From the NCBI RefSeq assembly GCF_000365425.1, contig NZ_AQOV01000002.1:930001-994000 (forward strand): a stretch of 64,000 nt of DNA. Direction: 5' to 3'. Numbering within the stretch: the stretch's first letter is position 1; each line of letters opens with the position of its first letter. Source of the DNA: Methylomonas sp. MK1. GTDB taxonomy: Bacteria; Pseudomonadota; Gammaproteobacteria; Methylococcales; Methylomonadaceae. The position numbers were made by a program, and so were the translations under genes. The notes beneath the pieces were generated by a model. The model did no database searches, had not been told where the DNA came from, and saw nothing but the letters and a program-made list of their open reading frames with translations. Positions 43,539 to 55,062 of the stretch are shown one piece after another.

Positions 43539-43609
43539 AATTAAGACGATCAACCGCATATCGCTAACAACTTTTTAATTTATTACCAAATCAAGTCTGG
43601 AGAATATCA

Positions 43610-45544
43610 ATGGGCAAAATGATCGGCATCGATTTAGGAACCACTAACTCCTGCGTAGCAGTCCTGGAAAACGGCACCGCGCGGGTTATCGAAAACAGCG
43701 AAGGCGCGCGCACCACGCCTTCCATTATCGCTTTCACCGGCGACAACGAAGTATTGGTCGGTCAATCGGCTAAACGTCAGGCGGTCACCAACCCTGAAAA
43801 TACCTTGTTCGCGATCAAACGCTTGATCGGCCGCCGTTTTAAAGAAGACGCGGTACAAAAAGACATCAAAATGGTGCCTTATAAAATTATGGAAGCCAAC
43901 AACGGTGACGCTTGGGTGGAATGTCACGGTAAAAAAATGGCGCCGCCAGAAGTATCGTCACGGGTGCTGATGAAGCTGAAAAAAGACGCGGAAGCGTTTT
44001 TGGGCGAAGAAGTCACAGAAGCGGTTATCACCGTGCCTGCGTACTTTAACGACTCGCAACGTCAAGCGACTAAAGACGCCGGACGTATCGCTGGTTTGGA
44101 CGTCAAACGTATTATCAACGAGCCGACTGCGGCCGCGTTGGCGTTCGGTATGGACAAACCAAAAGGCGACACCACCATCGCTGTTTACGATTTGGGCGGC
44201 GGAACCTTCGATATTTCCATTATCGAAATTGCCGAAATCGAAGGTGAACACCAATTCGAAGTATTAGCCACCAACGGCGATACTTTCCTGGGTGGTGAAG
44301 ACTTTGACTTGCGCATAATCGATTTCCTGGCTGGAGAATTCAAACGCGACAGCGGCATTGATTTGCACAACGATCCATTGGCGTTGCAACGTCTGAAAGA
44401 AGCGGCAGAAAAAGCCAAAATTGAGCTGTCATCAGCGGAACAAACCGACATTAACCTGCCTTACATCACGGCCGATGCGTCAGGTCCGAAGCACTTGAAT
44501 GTGAAACTGACTCGCGCCAAACTCGAGTCCCTGGTTGACGAACTGATCGAACGGACCAAAGGTCCTTGCTTGCAAGCGATTAAAGATGCCGGTATTTCGA
44601 CATCTAAAATCAACGATGTAATTCTGGTGGGCGGTCAAACCCGGATGCCGAAAGTGCAAGCCTTCGTCAAAGAACTTTTCGGCAAAGAGCCACGCAAAGA
44701 CGTTAACCCTGATGAAGCGGTAGCTCTGGGTGCGGCAATTCAAGCCGGCGTATTGGGCGGCGACGTCAAAGACGTATTGTTGCTGGACGTTACGCCACTG
44801 TCTTTGGGTATCGAAACCCTGGGCGGCGTGATGACCAAATTGATCGAGAAAAACACCACGATCCCAACCAATGCGTCGCAAACCTTCTCGACTGCGGACG
44901 ACAACCAAACTGCGGTCACCGTGCACGTGTTGCAAGGTGAGCGGGAAGTTGCTGCGGGTAATAAATCTTTGGGTCGTTTTGACTTGCAGGACATTCCGCC
45001 AGCGCCGCGCGGCATTCCGCAAATCGAAGTGTCGTTCGACATCGACGCCAACGGTATCTTGAACGTATCGGCGAAAGACAAAGCCACCGGCAAGAAACAA
45101 TCCATTGTGATTAAAGCCTCCAGTGGTTTGTCGGATGACGAAGTCGAACGCATGATCAAGGATGCCGAAGCGCACGCGGACGAAGACCGCAAACTGAAAG
45201 AACTGGTGTCGGCACGTAACTCGGCGGAAGGCATGATCCACGCCACCGAAAAATCCCTGAAGGAATTGGGCGACCAAGTCGGCGGCGACGAAAAATCGGC
45301 TATCGAATCGGCGATTAGAGATCTGCAAGCAGTGCTCAAATCTGACGATAAAGATGCGATTGAAGCGAAAACCCATGCCTTGACCGAGCTGTCCGGCAAA
45401 TTAGCCGAGCGCGTTTACGCACAGAAAGGTGCTGAAGGCGGTGCTGAGGCCGGACATGCCGCAGGCGCTGCGGAAGCTGCCGCGGAGCATGATCACAATG
45501 TGGTCGATGCCGAATTTGAAGAAGTTAAGGACGATAAAAAGTAA
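43610..45544 (+). CDS. dnaK: Molecular chaperone DnaK (Hsp70)
   Basis: 644 residues, standard length. ATPase domain with [44 protein letters not shown] and [13 protein letters not shown]; peptide-binding domain with [20 protein letters not shown]-terminal helical lid and an Ala/Gly-rich tail ending [15 protein letters not shown], typical of EVRDE-type ends. It works with GrpE and DnaJ in the cytosol. A GGAG-type Shine-Dalgarno (TCTGGAGAAT) fits. Confidence 0.98.
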   Translation: MGKMIGIDLGTTNSCVAVLENGTARVIENSEGARTTPSIIAFTGDNEVLVGQSAKRQAVTNPENTLFAIKRLIGRRFKEDAVQKDIKMVPYKIMEANNGDAWVECHGKKMAPPEVSSRVLMKLKKDAEAFLGEEVTEAVITVPAYFNDSQRQATKDAGRIAGLDVKRIINEPTAAALAFGMDKPKGDTTIAVYDLGGGTFDISIIEIAEIEGEHQFEVLATNGDTFLGGEDFDLRIIDFLAGEFKRDSGIDLHNDPLALQRLKEAAEKAKIELSSAEQTDINLPYITADASGPKHLNVKLTRAKLESLVDELIERTKGPCLQAIKDAGISTSKINDVILVGGQTRMPKVQAFVKELFGKEPRKDVNPDEAVALGAAIQAGVLGGDVKDVLLLDVTPLSLGIETLGGVMTKLIEKNTTIPTNASQTFSTADDNQTAVTVHVLQGEREVAAGNKSLGRFDLQDIPPAPRGIPQIEVSFDIDANGILNVSAKDKATGKKQSIVIKASSGLSDDEVERMIKDAEAHADEDRKLKELVSARNSAEGMIHATEKSLKELGDQVGGDEKSAIESAIRDLQAVLKSDDKDAIEAKTHALTELSGKLAERVYAQKGAEGGAEAGHAAGAAEAAAEHDHNVVDAEFEEVKDDKK

Positions 45545-45560
45545 AGACTATACCCGTTCT

Positions 45561-45579
45561 CCTCTCCACGGCGGAGAGG
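45561..45579. repeat. CCTCTCC/GGAGAGG palindromic element
   Basis: Second copy of the stem at 1578-1595, here with loop ACGGC, 17 bases after the dnaK stop and followed by GGTGAGGCGAAG. Confidence 0.6.
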
Positions 45580-45644
45580 GGTGAGGCGAAGGTGTATGCT
45601 ATGCTGGTATCATCCCTCATTCCTTTAATTCAACACCTACTTAT

Positions 45645-45671
45645 AACCGCCGGTTAGCGCCGGCGGTTTTT
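45645..45671 (+). terminator. Intrinsic terminator directly in front of dnaJ
   Basis: Perfect 9-bp stem AACCGCCGG / CCGGCGGTT, loop TTAGCG, followed by TTTTT. It ends seven bases before the dnaJ ATG (45678) and covers the place where a Shine-Dalgarno would be. None is visible in the few bases between them. Confidence 0.85.
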
Positions 45672-45677
45672 CTCGTT

Positions 45678-46814
45678 ATGGCAAAAGAAGACTTTTACAA
45701 ACTGCTGGAACTGGATCGCAACGCGAGCGAAGCCGAGATCAAGAAGAGCTATCGCAAGATGGCGATGAAATTTCATCCCGACAGAAATAAGGACAATCCG
45801 GAAGAGGCGGAGAAGAAATTCAAGCTGGTTAAGGAAGCATACGAGATTTTGTCCGACCCCAAAAAGCGTGCGGCTTACGATCAATTTGGGCATGCCGGTG
45901 TCGATTCGTCGATGGGCGGCGGTCGAGGTGGATTTAGCGGGGCGGAGAATTTTAGCGATATCTTCGGCGACGTGTTTGGGGATATTTTCGGAGGCGGTCG
46001 GCAGCAGCGCAGCAGCGTGCAACGCGGTGCCGATTTGCGCTACAACCTTGAACTGACCCTGGAAGAAGCGGTGGGCGGTACTGAAGCGACCGTCAAAGTG
46101 CCGGTATTGGTGGCTTGCGTTGAGTGTAACGGCAGCGGCGCTAAAAAGGGCAGCAGCCCGGTCACCTGTAATACCTGTCATGGTCACGGCCAAGTCAGGA
46201 TGCAACAAGGTTTTTTCTCGGTACAACAAACCTGTCCGACTTGTCGGGGTACCGGCAAACAAATCAAGGATCCTTGCCCGAAATGTTACGGCCAAGGCCG
46301 CGTGCAGGAAACCAAGACTTTAAACGTCAAAGTCCCGGCCGGTGTCGATACCGGTGACCGGATTCGTTTGGCTGGAGAGGGCGAAGCCGGTGCGAACGGC
46401 GGGCCAGCGGGGGACTTGTATGTACAGGTGCAGGTCAAGGATCATCCGATCTTCACCCGCGATGGTGCGAATCTTTACTGCGAAGTGCCAATCAGTTTCC
46501 CGATGGCCTGTTTGGGTGGCGAGTTGGAAGTACCTACGCTCGACGGCAAGGTGATGTTGAAAATTCCGCCGGAAACCCAAACCGGACGCATGTTCCGTTT
46601 GCGCGGTAAAGGCGTGAAACCGGTCAGGGGCGGCGCGGTCGGCGACCTGTTGTGCAAAGTGCAACTGGAAACACCGGTGCATCTGACCAAAGATCAAAAA
46701 GCCATGATCGAGAAGTTGGGCGAATCCTTATCCGGCGGCGGCAAACACCACAGTCCGCAAGAGCATGGCTGGATGGATGGTGTTAAAAACTTCTTCGATA
46801 AATTAACAGGCTAA
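45678..46814 (+). CDS. dnaJ: Co-chaperone DnaJ (Hsp40)
   Basis: 378 residues. J-domain with HPDRNKDNP (HPD, about residues 33-35), Gly/Phe region ([11 protein letters not shown]), four CxxCxGxG zinc motifs ([32 protein letters not shown]), then the client-binding barrels and dimer end. It stimulates DnaK ATPase. The gene has no visible Shine-Dalgarno and begins seven bases after an intrinsic terminator, which is unusual; translation may rely on a leaderless or weakly read-through transcript. dapB follows after 3 bases. Confidence 0.97.
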   Translation: MAKEDFYKLLELDRNASEAEIKKSYRKMAMKFHPDRNKDNPEEAEKKFKLVKEAYEILSDPKKRAAYDQFGHAGVDSSMGGGRGGFSGAENFSDIFGDVFGDIFGGGRQQRSSVQRGADLRYNLELTLEEAVGGTEATVKVPVLVACVECNGSGAKKGSSPVTCNTCHGHGQVRMQQGFFSVQQTCPTCRGTGKQIKDPCPKCYGQGRVQETKTLNVKVPAGVDTGDRIRLAGEGEAGANGGPAGDLYVQVQVKDHPIFTRDGANLYCEVPISFPMACLGGELEVPTLDGKVMLKIPPETQTGRMFRLRGKGVKPVRGGAVGDLLCKVQLETPVHLTKDQKAMIEKLGESLSGGGKHHSPQEHGWMDGVKNFFDKLTG

Positions 46815-47624
<810 letters not shown>

Positions 47625-47667
47625 GCCGCCCCAAACCCAGCCTACAGACCAGTGAATCAGGTAAGTC

Positions 47668-48105
47668 TTATATTCGTAGAGGCGTTACCTCGCCAGTCAG
47701 TTTATAATGCCAGTAATCCGCAATAACCTGAGCATGATCGAAAGCCAGCAGGCTTGGCAGATTGTCAAAATTGAACAGTCCGTAGTTTTTCGCATCGTCC
47801 GCAGCCATTGGCGTACCATGGGCTTGCGCCAGGTAGACGGCGGTGACAGTGTGATTGCGCGGGTCGCGTTGCGGATTGGAGTAAAGACCCAGCAATACGG
47901 TTAGTTCCACATCCAGGCTGGTTTCTTCCTTGGCTTCGCGGATTGCCGCGTGCTCAAGCGTTTCGCCGACATCGACAAAGCCGCCAGGTACCGCCCAGCC
48001 GTAGGGTGGGTATTTCCGCTCTATCAACACGAAGGGGCGCTGTGGATGATCGATCAATTCGATCAAAATATCGGCGGCTAATAACGGTGTGATCGGCTTT
48101 GCCAT
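47668..48105 (-). CDS. Nudix hydrolase
   Basis: 145 residues with the Nudix box [26 protein letters not shown], in which the usual Gly after EE-x is Ser. Such enzymes hydrolyse nucleoside diphosphate derivatives; ADP-ribose-type substrates are suggested by the preceding [12 protein letters not shown]. The substrate is not certain from sequence. Convergent with dapB, single gene. Confidence 0.9.
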   Translation of the reverse strand: MAKPITPLLAADILIELIDHPQRPFVLIERKYPPYGWAVPGGFVDVGETLEHAAIREAKEETSLDVELTVLLGLYSNPQRDPRNHTVTAVYLAQAHGTPMAADDAKNYGLFNFDNLPSLLAFDHAQVIADYWHYKLTGEVTPLRI

Positions 48106-48303
48106 GGTCTTCCTGATAATGATGAGTTTTAGCGCATAGAAAATATGAGTGTTCTGCTAAATTTAACCATGTTTTCAAGCGTTGCTGAAATTCTCGATTC
48201 TTTTTCCTCGACAAATTAATCATGAATTAATCCGCTTTTCATATCATCCCGGCTGCTTTACGCGGCGCTTTTAAAGTCGAATTAAATTTCCAAGAAGTAA
48301 AAC

Positions 48304-51066
48304 ATGAATGAGTTTATTCCCGGCCAACGCTGGATTAGTAATACCGAATCCGAATTGGGTTTAGGTATGGTGATGGATGCTGAATTTAACCGTGTCACCG
48401 TATTGTTTTTAGCGACCGGCGACCGGCGGGTTTACGCCAGAGATAACGCGCCTTTGACCCGGGTGCAGTTCAACGAAGGCGATGTGATCGAATCGGCGGA
48501 TTTCGCGAAGATTAGCGTGCAGCAGGTGCAGCAGCACAACGGTTTGTTGACCTACATAGGTGTTGATGAAGACGGTCAGTTGCAGCAAATCGATGAGATG
48601 GAGCTTAACCATCATATTCAATTTAACAAACCGCAAGATCGTTTATTTACCGGTCAATTCGACCCGACAGCCTGGTTTTTACTGCGCTACGAAACCTGGC
48701 GACGTCAGCAACAGCATCAGCAAGCGGCTACCAAAGGTCTACAGGGCGCGCGAGCGTCACTGATTCCGCATCAGCTCTATATTGCCCATCAAGCCGCCAG
48801 CCGAGCCTTGCCGCGCATCATGCTGGCCGACGAAGTGGGTCTGGGGAAAACCATAGAAGCGGGTTTGATCATTCAGCATCGCTTGATCAACGGCTTAAGC
48901 AAACGCGTGTTGATTTTGGTGCCGGAGAGCCTGCTGCATCAATGGTTGGTGGAGATGCTGCGGCGCTTTAATCTGCGCTTCAGTATTTTCGACGAAAGCC
49001 GTTGCTTTGCCAGTCCGGACGAGAACCCGTTTCTTAGCGAGCAATTGGTACTTTGCAGCCAGCGCTTTTTTGCCGATTCTCCGCATCGTCAGCAACAAGC
49101 CTTGGAGGCCGGTTGGGATCTGGTGGTGGTCGACGAAGCGCATCATCTGGAATGGAGCGAAGACGCACCCAGCGCTGATTATTTGTTTGTCGAGCAATTA
49201 GCTCTGGCGTCTCCCGGTCTGATTCTGTTGACCGCTACGCCCGAGCAATTGGGTAAGGAAAGTCATTTTGCGCGGTTGCGCTTGCTTGACCCCGACCGTT
49301 TTTATCGTTTCGAACAGTTTTTGCGCGAAGAAAGCCAGTTTGAACCGGTGGCACGACTGGCGAATTTGCTGATTTCCGGCGCAGCGCTGGATGCCGAACA
49401 GCAGGAGCAATTGAAAAATCTATTAAAACAGGACAATGTCGACACACTGCTGCAACAGGTCAACGACACTCAAACTAATGCTCGGGAAGAACTGATCAAG
49501 TTGTTGCTCGATCATCATGGCACCGGACGGATTTTGTTCCGAAACTCTCGGCAAACCGTGCAGGGCTTTCCGGATCGGCAACGCCATGCTTATCCGCTGC
49601 AAGGTGAAGACACGGCGGATTTAGCCAACAGCCCTTATCTGCATTGGCTGGTTGTGCAGTTGAAAGCCCTGGGCGACGAAAAAGCCTTGTTGATCTGCAA
49701 ACGCGCGGAAACCGCAATCCAGCTGGAGCAATTATTACGGCAGCACGTTGGGCATACCGCAGCGGTGTTTCATGAAGGCATGAGTATCGTCGAGCGGGAT
49801 CGGGCGGCGGCGTTTTTTGCCGACGAAGAAAGTCGCGCGCAAGTGTTGATTTGTTCGGAGATCGGTAGCGAAGGCCGCAACTTTCAATTCGTGCGTCATC
49901 TGTTCTTGTTCGACTTGCCTGAAAATCCCGATTTGCTCCAACAACGCATCGGCCGACTGGATCGAATCGGCCAAAAGCACGTGATTCAAATTCATATTCC
50001 TTATTTGCTCGATAGTGCTCAGCACGTGTTATTCCGCTGGTACGACGAGGGCCTGGACGCATTCCGGCATAACTGTTCGGGTGCCGCGCAAGTTCTGAAA
50101 TTGCTTGGCGAAACCCGCGATAACGCGTTGCTTAGCCGCGATGCGGCGGCAGTGGAGGCCTTGATCGCCAACACGAAGGCCTTGAACAGTCAGGTGGAAG
50201 AAGAGCTGCATAAAGGCCGCGATTTGCTGTTGGAGCTAAATTCTTGCCGCCCGCAAGAAGCCGCGCGTCTGGTGGACGAGATCACGGCCGGCGAACGCGA
50301 CGGTAGTTTATGGCCGTTTATGGAAGCGATGTTCGATTGTTATGGTGTCGATGTCGAAGATCATTCGCGCGATTGCCATATCCTGTGGCCCAGCGAAAAT
50401 CTGCGCATCGCCCATTTCCCGATGTTGCAAGACGACGGTTTGACGGTAACCGTCAATCGTGACATCGCGTTGGCCAGGGAAGACATGCAATTTCTCACCG
50501 CCGAGCATCCGATGGTGTTGTCGGCCATGGATTTAGTGTTGTCCAGCGAGACCGGCAATGCCGCAGTGAGTGTGGTCAAGCATCCGCAACTGAAAGCCGG
50601 CCAATTCCTGCTGGAGCTGTTGTTTGTTGCGGAATGCAGCGCGCCCGCCGAATTACAAATCGGCCGGTTTTTACCGCACACGCCGCTACGCGTGTTAGTC
50701 GATCAGCATAAAAAAGATCTAACGCTTGTTATCAGCCACGACAGCTTGATTGAGACCGGCGATAGCTTCGATAAGGCGCAAATCAGCCAATTTTTGAACA
50801 GTCAACGCCAGCATATTCAGGACATGATCAAAGTCGCGGAGCAGTTGGCGAGCGCGCAGATGCAGAAATTGGTAGCAGAAAGCAGTAACCTGATGATTGC
50901 GACCTTAACCGGCGAAATCAAGCGTTTGGTACGGCTGAAAAAGATCAACCCCGGCATCAAGGAGCAGGAAATAGAGCAACTCAAGGAAATGACCATGCTC
51001 TCGCACGAAAGCATACAGGAAACTCAGTTGCGGCTGGACGCGGTGCGATTTGTTATTACCAGCTAG
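48304..51066 (+). CDS. rapA: RNA polymerase-associated ATPase RapA
   Basis: 920 residues. SNF2-type helicase: Walker A DEVGLGKT (around residues 176-183), DEAH box in VVDEAHHLEW, and the C-terminal helicase motifs LLICKRAETA, ICSEIGSEGRNFQF and RIGRLDRIGQ. N-terminal tandem Tudor-like part (FIPGQRWISNTESELGLG) and the RapA-specific C-terminal domain. It recycles RNA polymerase after transcription. The length fits the RapA family (~960). It is a single gene divergent from the Nudix gene. Confidence 0.96.
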   Translation: MNEFIPGQRWISNTESELGLGMVMDAEFNRVTVLFLATGDRRVYARDNAPLTRVQFNEGDVIESADFAKISVQQVQQHNGLLTYIGVDEDGQLQQIDEMELNHHIQFNKPQDRLFTGQFDPTAWFLLRYETWRRQQQHQQAATKGLQGARASLIPHQLYIAHQAASRALPRIMLADEVGLGKTIEAGLIIQHRLINGLSKRVLILVPESLLHQWLVEMLRRFNLRFSIFDESRCFASPDENPFLSEQLVLCSQRFFADSPHRQQQALEAGWDLVVVDEAHHLEWSEDAPSADYLFVEQLALASPGLILLTATPEQLGKESHFARLRLLDPDRFYRFEQFLREESQFEPVARLANLLISGAALDAEQQEQLKNLLKQDNVDTLLQQVNDTQTNAREELIKLLLDHHGTGRILFRNSRQTVQGFPDRQRHAYPLQGEDTADLANSPYLHWLVVQLKALGDEKALLICKRAETAIQLEQLLRQHVGHTAAVFHEGMSIVERDRAAAFFADEESRAQVLICSEIGSEGRNFQFVRHLFLFDLPENPDLLQQRIGRLDRIGQKHVIQIHIPYLLDSAQHVLFRWYDEGLDAFRHNCSGAAQVLKLLGETRDNALLSRDAAAVEALIANTKALNSQVEEELHKGRDLLLELNSCRPQEAARLVDEITAGERDGSLWPFMEAMFDCYGVDVEDHSRDCHILWPSENLRIAHFPMLQDDGLTVTVNRDIALAREDMQFLTAEHPMVLSAMDLVLSSETGNAAVSVVKHPQLKAGQFLLELLFVAECSAPAELQIGRFLPHTPLRVLVDQHKKDLTLVISHDSLIETGDSFDKAQISQFLNSQRQHIQDMIKVAEQLASAQMQKLVAESSNLMIATLTGEIKRLVRLKKINPGIKEQEIEQLKEMTMLSHESIQETQLRLDAVRFVITS

Positions 51067-51101
51067 CTCTGGACGATAGGGGGCTTTAGCCGTGGTGTTG
51101 T

Positions 51102-51464
51102 TTAAACGGTTTTGATCAACACCGTGGTGTCGTCAAGTTCGATGCATTCAAACATCAGGTCGTCGATAGAACCCTCGACGTGGTCTACGTAGTGTAAGCC
51201 GCATTCCGAGTCGACATGTTGATGTTTCAGAATGCCGTGTACACTGAACGGCGTTCCCGATTCAGGCAATACCATGGTGATTTTAACTTTGCCGGCAACA
51301 TCGGGACTGATGGGGTCTTGAAGTTTAACTCGGATGCCGCTATAGCTGATGTCCAGAATTTCCGCATTCAGCGAAATTTCCCGGGCGGTTTTGCTGTGGA
51401 AAATAATGCCTGCCTGCAGGCCTCTAGGTTTTACTCTACGGTGAATTCGTTTTTCGAAACTCAT
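51102..51464 (-). CDS. PilZ-domain protein
   Basis: 120 residues. It carries the c-di-GMP signature RRVKPR near the start and DISYSG (DxSxxG) about 25 residues on, then a beta-barrel. It likely binds c-di-GMP as a small adaptor. Its own output domain is absent. Convergent with rapA; other c-di-GMP genes are the cyclase at 6742 and the HD-GYP regulator at 55564. Confidence 0.88.
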   Translation of the reverse strand: MSFEKRIHRRVKPRGLQAGIIFHSKTAREISLNAEILDISYSGIRVKLQDPISPDVAGKVKITMVLPESGTPFSVHGILKHQHVDSECGLHYVDHVEGSIDDLMFECIELDDTTVLIKTV

Positions 51465-51615
51465 TTGTTTTGACCCCTGCTGAAGAATCGCGGTTACGCT
51501 ATCGAGGATTTATTGTAGGTGTAAAGTTAACTTTTGCTACTTTAGGTGTGTTCATCATGCCATATCTTTTCTATTCATACACCCGTTAATTACGGGTATA
51601 AAATAAGGCTTTTTC

Positions 51616-52902
51616 ATGTTATTTTCAGAATTGGGTTTGTCCGAGCAACTACTTAAGGCAGTTGCCGAGCAAGGCTATGAAACCCCGACGCCGATACAGG
51701 CGCAGGCCATTCCGGTCATTTTACAAGGCCGCGATGTGCTGGCCGGCGCGCAAACCGGTACCGGTAAAACTGCCGGATTTACCTTGCCTTTGCTCCAGCT
51801 ATTGCAAGGACAGCCGGTTCCGCAAAAGCCGCGGCCGGTTCGGGTATTGATCTTAACGCCGACCCGCGAGTTGGCGATGCAGGTTTATGAAAGCGTCAGA
51901 ACCTACGGCAAGCATTTACCGTTTTTTGCGGAAGCAATATACGGCGGCGTCAGTATTAATCCGCAGATTCAAAAGATACAACGCGGCACCGATATTGTGG
52001 TCGCGACGCCCGGTCGTTTATTGGACTTGATTCAGCAACAGCATCTGGATTTATCCAAGGTTGAACATTTCGTACTCGACGAAGCCGACCGGATGCTGGA
52101 CATGGGCTTTATCCGCGATATTCGTCGAATCATCGCCTTGTTGCCAAGTAAACGTCAGAACCTGCTGTTTTCGGCGACCTATGCCCCGGAAATCAGCGCG
52201 CTGGCCGAACAAATCCTCACCGATCCAGTTGAAATCGCTGTCGCCAAACGCAATGCCGCCGCCGATACCGTCTCGCAGCTGGTGTATGGCATTAACCGCG
52301 AATACAAGCGCGAATTACTGTCCTATTTGATAGGCAATGGTCATTGGCAGCAGGTGTTGGTATTCGTCCGCACCAAACACGGCGCGGATCGTTTGGCCAA
52401 ACAGCTGATCAAGGATGGAATCCGTTGCGCGGCCTTACACGGCGACAAAAGTCAGGGCGCACGGGTGCGGGCACTGGAAGAGTTTAAAAACGGCTCGATT
52501 ACCGCATTAATTGCTACCGACATCGCCGCTCGCGGTTTGGATATCGACCAATTACCGCATGTGGTGAACTTCGATTTGCCGCAAGTAGCGGAAGATTATG
52601 TGCATCGTATTGGTCGCACCGGTCGTGCTGGCGCCGAAGGTCAGGCCATTTCGCTGGTCGATCCGGAAGAGGCCTATTTGTTGGCTGCTATCGAGAGACT
52701 GTTGAAAAGGCAGATTCCGCGAGTCGATGATACCGGGTACCCCAACGTGTCATTGGCGGTGACCAATAGCAAGCCGCAGCCAAAGGCGGCTCAGCCGAAC
52801 AAGCCAGCGGCCAGACGGCCGCAGAATGGCCGGCCAGGGGAGCCGGCTAAACGCGCGCCAAATTCGCGTAAACCGCGTCCGCAAACAGCAAAGCCCCGCT
52901 AA
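51616..52902 (+). CDS. rhlE: DEAD-box RNA helicase, RhlE type
   Basis: 428 residues. Q motif ([14 protein letters not shown]), Walker [19 protein letters not shown] box in [16 protein letters not shown] in LLFSATYAP, and the second RecA lobe with HIVIRGRTG-like [11 protein letters not shown]. The C-terminal tail is basic and Pro/Arg/Lys-rich ([13 protein letters not shown]), typical of RNA-binding tails in RhlE proteins. It unwinds short RNA duplexes, with roles in ribosome assembly and RNA decay. Single gene. Confidence 0.94.
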   Translation: MLFSELGLSEQLLKAVAEQGYETPTPIQAQAIPVILQGRDVLAGAQTGTGKTAGFTLPLLQLLQGQPVPQKPRPVRVLILTPTRELAMQVYESVRTYGKHLPFFAEAIYGGVSINPQIQKIQRGTDIVVATPGRLLDLIQQQHLDLSKVEHFVLDEADRMLDMGFIRDIRRIIALLPSKRQNLLFSATYAPEISALAEQILTDPVEIAVAKRNAAADTVSQLVYGINREYKRELLSYLIGNGHWQQVLVFVRTKHGADRLAKQLIKDGIRCAALHGDKSQGARVRALEEFKNGSITALIATDIAARGLDIDQLPHVVNFDLPQVAEDYVHRIGRTGRAGAEGQAISLVDPEEAYLLAAIERLLKRQIPRVDDTGYPNVSLAVTNSKPQPKAAQPNKPAARRPQNGRPGEPAKRAPNSRKPRPQTAKPR

Positions 52903-52916
52903 TCAGCTTGACTTGT

Positions 52917-52936
52917 CGTGCCCGGCCATGGGCACG
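52917..52936. terminator. Hairpin between convergent rhlE and cupin genes
   Basis: Stem CGTGCCC / GGGCACG with loop GGCCAT. No T-run follows on either strand, so it may need Rho or be only a weak bidirectional terminator. Confidence 0.5.
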
Positions 52937-52962
52937 GCAGTCGTCTCCCGCCGAACGCCCGT

Positions 52963-53307
52963 TTATTCCGCAACCGGCTCCGCGAAAATATGGATAGCCA
53001 GCCATATAGATTCAATGTCCGGATGGGTCCATTCCACCCGGTGCCGACAATGCGCCGGAATCAGCAGATAGTCGCCCGGCTTCAGGTCCACAGGTGCGGA
53101 TTGAGCAAATGTCAGCCTGGCTTCGCCTTGTAACAACATCACCCACTCGTCCTGATTTTGATCGTACCACTCGTTTTCCGAGCTGCAATGCCCCTTGGAA
53201 ACGATGCGCTCGATGCGAATAGTAGGCTTGCTAAACAAGGTTTGGCATAATTCTATTGGCAACTGAGCTGGAATGTCTGTAAAAATGCACGAACTGCTGA
53301 TATTCAT
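52963..53307 (-). CDS. Cupin-domain protein
   Basis: 114 residues forming a single cupin barrel: WYDQNQDEWVMLLQGEARLTF and LKPGDYLLIPAHCRHRVEWT. In the cupin metal motif the usual His pair is partly replaced, with EWYDQNQDEW and HCRHRVE carrying candidate ligands. It may be an enzyme or a sugar/metal-sensing protein; substrate is unknown. Divergent from the DoxX gene by 36 bases. Confidence 0.88.
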   Translation of the reverse strand: MNISSSCIFTDIPAQLPIELCQTLFSKPTIRIERIVSKGHCSSENEWYDQNQDEWVMLLQGEARLTFAQSAPVDLKPGDYLLIPAHCRHRVEWTHPDIESIWLAIHIFAEPVAE

Positions 53308-53343
53308 AAAAGCGGGTACATAATAAAAAATTGGGGGAGGGGA

Positions 53344-54009
53344 ATGAAAATGAATAATACGTCTTTTGCTTCGTTAATGGCGGTGGCCATCGATAAACTA
53401 CCGGGGATTATGCAGCTGTCCAAACGCATTTGCGATACTGCTAAATGCGTGGATTTTTTGGCGCCGCTGTTTCTGCGGCTTTATTTGGCGCCGGTGTTTT
53501 GGATGGCGGGCACCAAAAAATTCGCCAATTTTTCCGACACGGCCGAATGGTTCGGTAATGTTGAATGGGGCTTGGGTTTGCCGGCGCCTTATGTGTTGGT
53601 ATTTTTGGTGGCGCTATTTGAAATTGTCGGCGCCTTGTTTTTATTGTTCGGCTTTGCTACTCGACCGATTACCGTTCCGTTGATGGTGATCATGGTGGTG
53701 GCCGCCATCAGTGCCCATATTCAAAACGGTTGGCTGGCCATTGCGGCCGGTAGCGGTATTTTTGCCACCGAACGCACGATAGGCGCGATAGAACGCCTGG
53801 AGCGCGCCAAGGAAATTTTACAGGCGCAGGGCGACTATCAATGGCTGACCGAAAACGGCGCTTTGGTAATACTGAATAATGGGATTGAGTTTGCCGCCAC
53901 CTATTTCATCATGCTGCTGGCGCTGTTTTTTCTCGGTGGCGGCAGGTTTGTCAGTGTGGATTATTGGCTGGCGCGCAAATACTTGCCTGAACTAGCACCC
54001 AAGGCCTGA
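53344..54009 (+). CDS. DoxX-family membrane protein
   Basis: 221 residues, four to five membrane helices (LFLRLYLAPVFWMAGTKKFANF, LVFLVALFEIVGALFLLFGFA, TVPLMVIMVVAAISAH, FIMLLALFFLGGGRF). DoxX proteins are often linked with thiosulfate oxidation or redox stress. The Lys-rich N-terminus (MKMNNTSFA) is long before the first helix. Its 3' end overlaps the reverse-strand DUF2288 gene by 59 bases. Confidence 0.88.
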   Translation: MKMNNTSFASLMAVAIDKLPGIMQLSKRICDTAKCVDFLAPLFLRLYLAPVFWMAGTKKFANFSDTAEWFGNVEWGLGLPAPYVLVFLVALFEIVGALFLLFGFATRPITVPLMVIMVVAAISAHIQNGWLAIAAGSGIFATERTIGAIERLERAKEILQAQGDYQWLTENGALVILNNGIEFAATYFIMLLALFFLGGGRFVSVDYWLARKYLPELAPKA

Positions 54010-54277
54010 CGACAACAGCCCAAACCGAGCTGTTGGCGCTGATCCATTCGCCGGCCTGTCGATCCGAAACATGACCGATTAGGCCGGCATCCAGCCATTG
54101 TGCGACCTGAGTTTTATTGTCGCGCGAAAACTGGTAAGCCACTTCGACCAGATCTAGCTCCTCTGCGACCGAGATTGCCAGTCCGGCTGCGAAAAATCGT
54201 TGCAACTCGGCCCAGGGAATGGACGAGGTTTCCAAATTCACCTTGGCTTTTTCCAGATCGGGGAGTGACTCGTTCAT
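53951..54277 (-). CDS. DUF2288 protein
   Basis: About 108 residues from the second Met (54277; a start at 54283 is possible). It matches DUF2288: LETSSIPWAELQRFFAAGLAISV, LDLVEVAYQFSRDN, VAQWLDAGLIGHVSDRQAGEWI, then WAVVVRPWVLVQ. Members are small cytosolic proteins with no known role. The C-terminal end overlaps DoxX on the other strand by 59 bases. Confidence 0.88.
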   Translation of the reverse strand: MNESLPDLEKAKVNLETSSIPWAELQRFFAAGLAISVAEELDLVEVAYQFSRDNKTQVAQWLDAGLIGHVSDRQAGEWISANSSVWAVVVRPWVLVQASICAPANNPH

Positions 54278-54360
54278 TAACATTTTCCGGTTGGGATGTT
54301 GTAGTATGCCCAGCTATTTTATCGTAACCCGATTTATAAAACAGAAGTGAGGATTCATCG

Positions 54361-55062
54361 ATGTCGCTATTGAGTTCATTTAAAAAGCGTTCCACCCTGG
54401 ATGCGGCGATCAAGCAAGTTGCCCAGGCCCGTAAAAGCGAAGGCAGCAAAGCCGAGCAATTATACAAGGGTGCGTATCAAGGCTTTGCTAATGTCATCGC
54501 CGACCATTTGATTGTTTCCGAAGCGCTGTATCACTGGGGTTTTGGTTTATTGCACGAGGCCCGGACTCAGGAGCCGAAAGCCGCTATCGAAATTTACGAA
54601 GACGCCATTTCCAAGTTTTCTTTTTGCTTGCTGATTTCGCCTAACTATTTAGGTGCGGCGATAGACGGCGGCGTAGCATTTATGGAATTGGCTCGCATTA
54701 GCTCGGAAGCAGCCAAACCCGATCTATACGAGTTGGCGGAAGATTTTTTCGAAAAGGCCTGTGCTATTCAAAAAGGCAGTGCGGCTTACAATTTGGCCTG
54801 CGTTTATGCGTTGCGCGGCGATAACGATGCCTGCTTGGCTGCGTTGCAAACCGCCAGGGACTTTGGCAGTTTGCCCGACGAACAAAATATATTGCAAGAC
54901 GAAGATATGGCTGGCGTGATCAATGCCCAATGGTTCAAGGAGTTTATGGAGGAGGTCCGTGCCACGCCGGCACCGGAAAAAACCAAACTCAAGGACATTG
55001 AAATCAATGTGGAGCCGGGCTTCAAGATAGAGAAAAAAGAGGATTTTGATTACTACTCTTAA
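54361..55062 (+). CDS. TPR-like repeat protein
   Basis: 233 residues, helical repeats resembling tetratricopeptide repeats: ALYHWGFGLLHEARTQ, IYEDAISKFSFCLLISPNY, LGAAIDGGVAFMELARI and AAYNLACVYALRGDND. The last repeat resembles the end-of-group TPR type. The C-terminal part is acidic and disordered. It has no signal peptide, so it is cytosolic, and its role is probably to scaffold protein contacts. GTGAGGA precedes the start. Confidence 0.85.
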   Translation: MSLLSSFKKRSTLDAAIKQVAQARKSEGSKAEQLYKGAYQGFANVIADHLIVSEALYHWGFGLLHEARTQEPKAAIEIYEDAISKFSFCLLISPNYLGAAIDGGVAFMELARISSEAAKPDLYELAEDFFEKACAIQKGSAAYNLACVYALRGDNDACLAALQTARDFGSLPDEQNILQDEDMAGVINAQWFKEFMEEVRATPAPEKTKLKDIEINVEPGFKIEKKEDFDYYS

